In this document: one piece after another, positions 59,842 to 64,000 of the stretch
Layout: the number at the start of each line of letters is the position of its first letter
Numbering within the stretch: the stretch's first letter is position 1
Assembly (NCBI RefSeq): GCF_006440675.2
Contig: NZ_CP083951.1
Location: 5,241,501 to 5,305,500, forward strand
Origin: Mesorhizobium sp. B2-8-5
GTDB taxonomy: Bacteria > Pseudomonadota > Alphaproteobacteria > Rhizobiales > Rhizobiaceae
DNA: 64,000 nt
Reading direction: 5' to 3'
Notes under the pieces: generated by a model
The model's input: only the letters and a program-made list of their open reading frames with translations
Told to the model about the DNA's origin: nothing
Databases searched by the model: none
Translations under genes and position numbers: made by a program

Positions 59842-60873
59842 ATGAGCGCGCAGAAGACCGATGCACCGCTGGCGCTCAGCGTCGGCGATCCCTCGGGCAT
59901 CGGGCCCGAAATCGCCATCGCCGCCTGGCAGGCCGGCGACAGCGCCGGCGTGCCACCCTTCTACCTGCTTGCAGACCCCGCTTTGATCGAAGCCCGCGCC
60001 CGCCTGGTCGGCGCAAATGTTGCGATTGCCGAGACGCTGCCAGGACAGGCAGCGCATCATTTTTCCCGCGCGCTGCCCGTCGTGCCGCTCTATGCGCGCC
60101 ATGTCGACAGCCCGGGAGAGCCGGACCCGGCCAATGCCGCAGGCACGATCGAAGCCATCGACCGCGCCGTCGCGGACTGCCTCGCCGGCCGCGCCGCGGC
60201 GATAGTCACCTGCCCGATCGCCAAGAAGCCGCTCTATGATGCCGGATTTGGCTTTCCGGGCCACACAGAGTATCTGGCGCATCTGGCCTCGCGCCACACC
60301 GGCAGGGACGTGACGCCGGTGATGATGCTGGCCGGACCGGACCTGCGCACCGTTCCGGTGACCATCCACATCGCGTTGGCCGAAGTGCCGAAAATGCTCA
60401 CGACGGAGTTGATCGTCGCAACCGCGCGCATCACCGCCGCCAATCTCAAGAGCCGCTTCGGCATCGCGCGGCCGAAGCTTGCGATCGCCGGGCTCAACCC
60501 GCATGCCGGCGAGGGCGGCGCCATGGGGCTGGAGGATGCAGCGATCGTCGCTCCCGCCGTCGAGATGTTGCAGGCGGAAGGCATCGACGCGATCGGACCG
60601 CTGCCGGCCGACACGATGTTTCATCCACGCGCGCGCGCCGCCTATGACGCAGCGCTCTGCATGTATCACGACCAGGCGCTGATCCCGGCCAAGACCTTAG
60701 CCTTCGACGAGGCCGTCAACGTTACGCTCGGCCTGCCCTTCATCCGCACTTCGCCCGACCACGGCACCGCTTTCGACATCGCCGGCAAGGGCATCGCGCG
60801 CCCCGACAGCCTGATCGCCGCGTTGAGGCTGGCGCGCCGGCTGGCCGACAGCGGACGGCAGGCCGCCGCGTGA
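59842..60873 (+). CDS. pdxA: 4-hydroxythreonine-4-phosphate dehydrogenase
   Basis: 343 residues. PdxA oxidises 4-phosphohydroxy-threonine in pyridoxal phosphate synthesis. The signature [49 protein letters not shown] and [19 protein letters not shown] (metal His/Asp) are complete. ATG 59842 fits the family start. Confidence 0.95.
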   Translation: MSAQKTDAPLALSVGDPSGIGPEIAIAAWQAGDSAGVPPFYLLADPALIEARARLVGANVAIAETLPGQAAHHFSRALPVVPLYARHVDSPGEPDPANAAGTIEAIDRAVADCLAGRAAAIVTCPIAKKPLYDAGFGFPGHTEYLAHLASRHTGRDVTPVMMLAGPDLRTVPVTIHIALAEVPKMLTTELIVATARITAANLKSRFGIARPKLAIAGLNPHAGEGGAMGLEDAAIVAPAVEMLQAEGIDAIGPLPADTMFHPRARAAYDAALCMYHDQALIPAKTLAFDEAVNVTLGLPFIRTSPDHGTAFDIAGKGIARPDSLIAALRLARRLADSGRQAAA

Positions 60874-60880
60874 GGATGCA

Positions 60881-61726
60881 TTGAGCGGACGCACCACAAT
60901 CGACGGGTTGCCGCCGCTGCGCGAGGTGATCGAGCGGCACGGCCTGCAGGCCAAGAAGGCGCTCGGGCAGAATTTTCTGCTCGACCTCAACCTGACAGGC
61001 AAGATCGCGCGCGCCGCCGGGGATCTCGGCGAGACGACAGTGATCGAGGTCGGTCCGGGTCCGGGCGGACTGACGCGGGCACTGCTCTTCAACGGCGCGC
61101 GGCGCGTGATCGCCATCGAGCGCGACGAGCGCTGCCTCGAAGCGCTGGCCGAGGTTTCCAACCATTATCCCGGCCGGCTCGAGGTCATTCCCGGCGATGC
61201 GCTGAAGACGGATTTTGCCGCACTCGGCGGCGCGGCGAGCGGCGCGCCTGTGAAGATCGTCGCCAACCTTCCCTACAATATCGGCACGGAGCTTCTGATC
61301 CGCTGGCTGACGGTGGCCGACTGGCCGCCCTTCTACCAATCGATGACGCTGATGTTCCAGCGCGAGGTGGCGGAGCGCATCACCGCGGCTCCTAGCAGTG
61401 ACGCCTATGGCCGGCTGGGCGTCCTGGCCGGCTGGCGCACCGAGGCGAGGATCGCCTTCGACGTGCCGCCGCAGGCGTTCACGCCGTCGCCGAAGGTCAC
61501 CTCATCGGTGGTGCATCTGGTGCCGCGACAGTCCCCCCTCCCCGCCGACGCCAAAAAGCTCGGCCGCGTCACCGAAGCCGCCTTCGGCCAGCGCCGCAAG
61601 ATGCTCAGGCAAAGCGTGAAGAGCCTGGGTGGCGAGGCGCTGCTGACCCGCGCCAGCATCGACCCGACGCGTCGGGCGGAAACGCTGAGTGTCGAGGAGT
61701 TCGTCAGGTTGACGAACGCGGTGTAG
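60881..61726 (+). CDS. rsmA: 16S rRNA dimethyladenosine transferase (KsgA/RsmA)
   Basis: 281 residues, TTG start at 60881, seven bases after pdxA. The SAM-binding site [20 protein letters not shown] and [15 protein letters not shown], plus catalytic NLPYN in [14 protein letters not shown], are clear. It dimethylates two adjacent adenines of 16S rRNA helix 45. The pdxA-rsmA neighbour pair is widely conserved. Confidence 0.96.
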   Translation: MSGRTTIDGLPPLREVIERHGLQAKKALGQNFLLDLNLTGKIARAAGDLGETTVIEVGPGPGGLTRALLFNGARRVIAIERDERCLEALAEVSNHYPGRLEVIPGDALKTDFAALGGAASGAPVKIVANLPYNIGTELLIRWLTVADWPPFYQSMTLMFQREVAERITAAPSSDAYGRLGVLAGWRTEARIAFDVPPQAFTPSPKVTSSVVHLVPRQSPLPADAKKLGRVTEAAFGQRRKMLRQSVKSLGGEALLTRASIDPTRRAETLSVEEFVRLTNAV

Positions 61727-61797
61727 TATCCGGCGTCGGCCCGCCATAATCGGCGGCGCGATTGCCCGGAAATCGTGGAACATGGTAGTGTCGCTGA

Positions 61798-62001
61798 ATG
61801 AAGAAGAGCCACACCCTCATTCGCTCCGGGCAAAATGGTCAATTCATCCTGACCAGTGACAGAGGCGAGAAGATCAGCGCTGTTGAAGGTCTCAGATTGT
61901 CACGCCGCATGGCGACAATCCTAACGGAAAGCCGCGCGCGGGGCCTTACTGGGGACGAACGCAGGGCCTTGATCAAGGAACAAGTATCCCGAAAAAAATA
62001 G
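61798..62001 (+). CDS. VbhA-like antitoxin upstream of a Fic gene (67 aa)
   Basis: 67 residues. The central part KISAVEGLRLSRRMATILTE followed by SRARGLTGDERRALIKEQ matches the layout of VbhA-type Fic inhibitors, where a conserved Ser-Glu-Gly segment blocks the Fic ATP pocket. Here the motif is S-A-V-E-G, one residue shorter than the usual S-x3-E-G. It lies nine bases from the Fic start and is in the same operon. Inhibitory function is inferred, not proven. Confidence 0.6.
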   Translation: MKKSHTLIRSGQNGQFILTSDRGEKISAVEGLRLSRRMATILTESRARGLTGDERRALIKEQVSRKK

Positions 62002-62010
62002 GATCAGCAG

Positions 62011-62592
62011 GTGGTATACGCCGCTGAAGACGATCCGCTATGCTATCCGGGCACGACTGTTCTTCGTAACAAGCTGAATATCGAGGACCAGGCCGAACTC
62101 GACGAATTCGAGTTAGCGCTTTTTCTGACGAGAGCCGATGAGAATATGCCGGTCGGTAGGCTGGACTATGAGCACTATAAAGTCGTTCATCATCACCTAT
62201 TCCAGGACATTTACGAATGGGCTGGCGAGGTTCGCACCATTCGCATCGGCAAAGGCGGCAACTGGTTCTGTTATCCCGAATACATCGATCAGGAGATGAG
62301 CAGGATATTCGAGGGATTGACTGAAGCCGACCATTTTCGCGGGCTTGCCATCGAAGACTTTGCGGTTGGGGCTGCGCATGTTTTGGCCGAGATCAACGCC
62401 GTGCATCCATTCCGTGAAGGCAATGGCCGTACACAGCTCACTTTCCTGGCAATGTTGATAGAGAATGCAGGATTCTCGTTTAATGCCGACATGCTCGAGC
62501 GCGAACGCGTTCTGGACGCAATGATCGAGAGCTTTGCCGGTGAGGAAGTACCGTTGTCGCGCCTCATCATGGATATCGCCATGCTGAAATGA
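62011..62592 (+). CDS. Fic domain protein (AMP transferase)
   Basis: 193 residues, GTG start at 62011. Fic core with the motif HPFREGNGRTQ (H132 general base) in AVHPFREGNGRT, plus the upstream YEWAGEVRTIRIGKGGNWFC. Such enzymes AMPylate target proteins such as gyrase or topoisomerase IV. The tandem antitoxin-Fic pair behaves as a toxin-antitoxin locus in characterised relatives. Converges with gmk, eight bases apart. Confidence 0.9.
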   Translation: MVYAAEDDPLCYPGTTVLRNKLNIEDQAELDEFELALFLTRADENMPVGRLDYEHYKVVHHHLFQDIYEWAGEVRTIRIGKGGNWFCYPEYIDQEMSRIFEGLTEADHFRGLAIEDFAVGAAHVLAEINAVHPFREGNGRTQLTFLAMLIENAGFSFNADMLERERVLDAMIESFAGEEVPLSRLIMDIAMLK

Positions 62593-62600
62593 CGGGCGAT

Positions 62601-63275
<675 letters not shown>

Positions 63276-63279
63276 CCCG

Positions 63280-64000
63280 TCACTCCAGATTCTGGACCTG
63301 TTCGCGAAACTGGTCGACCACCGCCTTGAGCTCCAGCCCGATCGCGGTGACCGCGGCGGCGTTCGACTTCGAGCACAACGTATTCGATTCGCGGTTGAAT
63401 TCCTGCGCGAGAAAATCGAGCTTGCGGCCAACGGCGCCACCGCTTTTGAGCAGCGCCCGCGCCGAAGCGACATGTGTCTTCAGCCGGTCGATCTCCTCGC
63501 GGATATCGGCCTTGGTGGCGAGGAAGGCCGCTTCCTGGTGCAGCCGGACGGCATCGAGATTGGCCGAGGCATCTATCAACAGACGCATCTGCTCGGCGAT
63601 GCGCGCGCGGATCGCGGCGGGTTCGCGCGAGGGGTCGGCCTCCGCCTTCAGCGTCAGCGTCTCGATGGTGTCGACATGGCCGGAAAGAAGCGCGCCAAGT
63701 GCCGCGCCCTCACCGAGGCGCGCCTGTTCAAGGCCGGCGAGCGCCGCCTCGAGCGCCGACAGGATCGTGGCATCGAGGGTAGCCCGCTCCTCCTCGGTCT
63801 CCACGGCCTCGGGGATGTCGAGCACCCCGCGCAGGGAAAGCAGGCCATCCGCGGTGGCGGGCTCGGTGCCGAACTGATCCTGCAAACGCTTGGCCAGCCC
63901 CGCCAAATCCTTGAGGAACGCCTCGTTGACCACCGGCTGGACTTGCCTGGCGGCGGCGCGGCCGACGGTCAACGTCGCCTGGAAGTTGCCGCGCGCAAAG
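63280..64000 (-). CDS. yicC: YicC/YloC-family endoribonuclease, C-terminal part (cut by window edge)
   Basis: The C-terminal 240 residues are visible, starting near the edge with [13 protein letters not shown], the N-terminal YicC motif. The tail [22 protein letters not shown] is the conserved YicC C-terminal signature. Members cleave RNA and influence stationary-phase survival. The start lies beyond position 64000. Tightly linked to gmk. Confidence 0.92.
   Translation of the reverse strand, partial: FARGNFQATLTVGRAAARQVQPVVNEAFLKDLAGLAKRLQDQFGTEPATADGLLSLRGVLDIPEAVETEEERATLDATILSALEAALAGLEQARLGEGAALGALLSGHVDTIETLTLKAEADPSREPAAIRARIAEQMRLLIDASANLDAVRLHQEAAFLATKADIREEIDRLKTHVASARALLKSGGAVGRKLDFLAQEFNRESNTLCSKSNAAAVTAIGLELKAVVDQFREQVQNLE

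Overview
The window looks like chromosomal DNA of a Mesorhizobium-like alphaproteobacterium (order Hyphomicrobiales). The grounds are high GC, a Ros/MucR regulator, a DUF982 protein, an Omp25/RopB-type outer-membrane protein, the order lptF-lptG-lptD-surA-pdxA-rsmA then gmk-yicC, and several families of dispersed palindromic repeats of the rhizobial type. The genus is inferred from protein and repeat resemblance, not from an rRNA. No rRNA, tRNA, insertion sequence, prophage or CRISPR array was seen. The left edge cuts a winged-helix regulator and the right edge cuts yicC. Layout. 1-7.6 kb: a regulator with a divergent small gene, a lone molybdopterin oxidoreductase, an ABC-F ATPase, exported small proteins and mucR. 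7.9-12.8 kb: a LysR regulator divergent from a putative iron/2-oxoglutarate dioxygenase, an EamA transporter and a small partner, then two duplicated secreted proteins and a lipoprotein. 12.9-20.7 kb: UvrD-like helicase, DUF982, sterol-desaturase-like enzyme, GIY-YIG-like protein, diguanylate cyclase, DinB, GST, DUF1905 and ndk. 20.7-22.1 kb: a fluoride-resistance operon with promoter, fluoride riboswitch, intrinsic terminator, two crcB genes and DUF190. 22.1-31.3 kb: MarR/cupin pair, YbaY-like protein, moaD-moaE, pgsA, uvrC, a pteridine-reductase-like SDR, Omp25-like protein, TfoX-N protein and GST. 31.5-40.6 kb: histone-H1-like protein, a frameshifted DinB gene beside a TetR gene, a YciI/ECF-sigma pair, DoxX, VOC, AraC, rlmJ, and a TetR-controlled exported AhpD-like protein. 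40.8-44.7 kb: a flippase-like protein, GT2 glycosyltransferase and ATP-grasp enzyme, then a toxin-antitoxin pair whose toxin gene carries a one-base frameshift. 44.7-50.9 kb: six tightly coupled genes (KAS III, SDR-like epimerase, metallo-beta-lactamase hydrolase, PaaK-like AMP ligase, GNAT/FemAB-like acyltransferase, Rieske oxygenase) that together read as an uncharacterised small-molecule pathway. This is the best candidate for an undescribed system. 51-64 kb: an orphan Tdi1-type immunity protein, holC-pepA, the LPS-export/envelope operon, a Fic/antitoxin pair, gmk and yicC. How the genes work together: most of the window is housekeeping (LPS assembly, nucleotide metabolism, repair, molybdopterin synthesis). 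Between these lie small self-regulated modules with their own operators: fluoride export, the MarR and TetR modules, the ECF module and two toxin-antitoxin loci.
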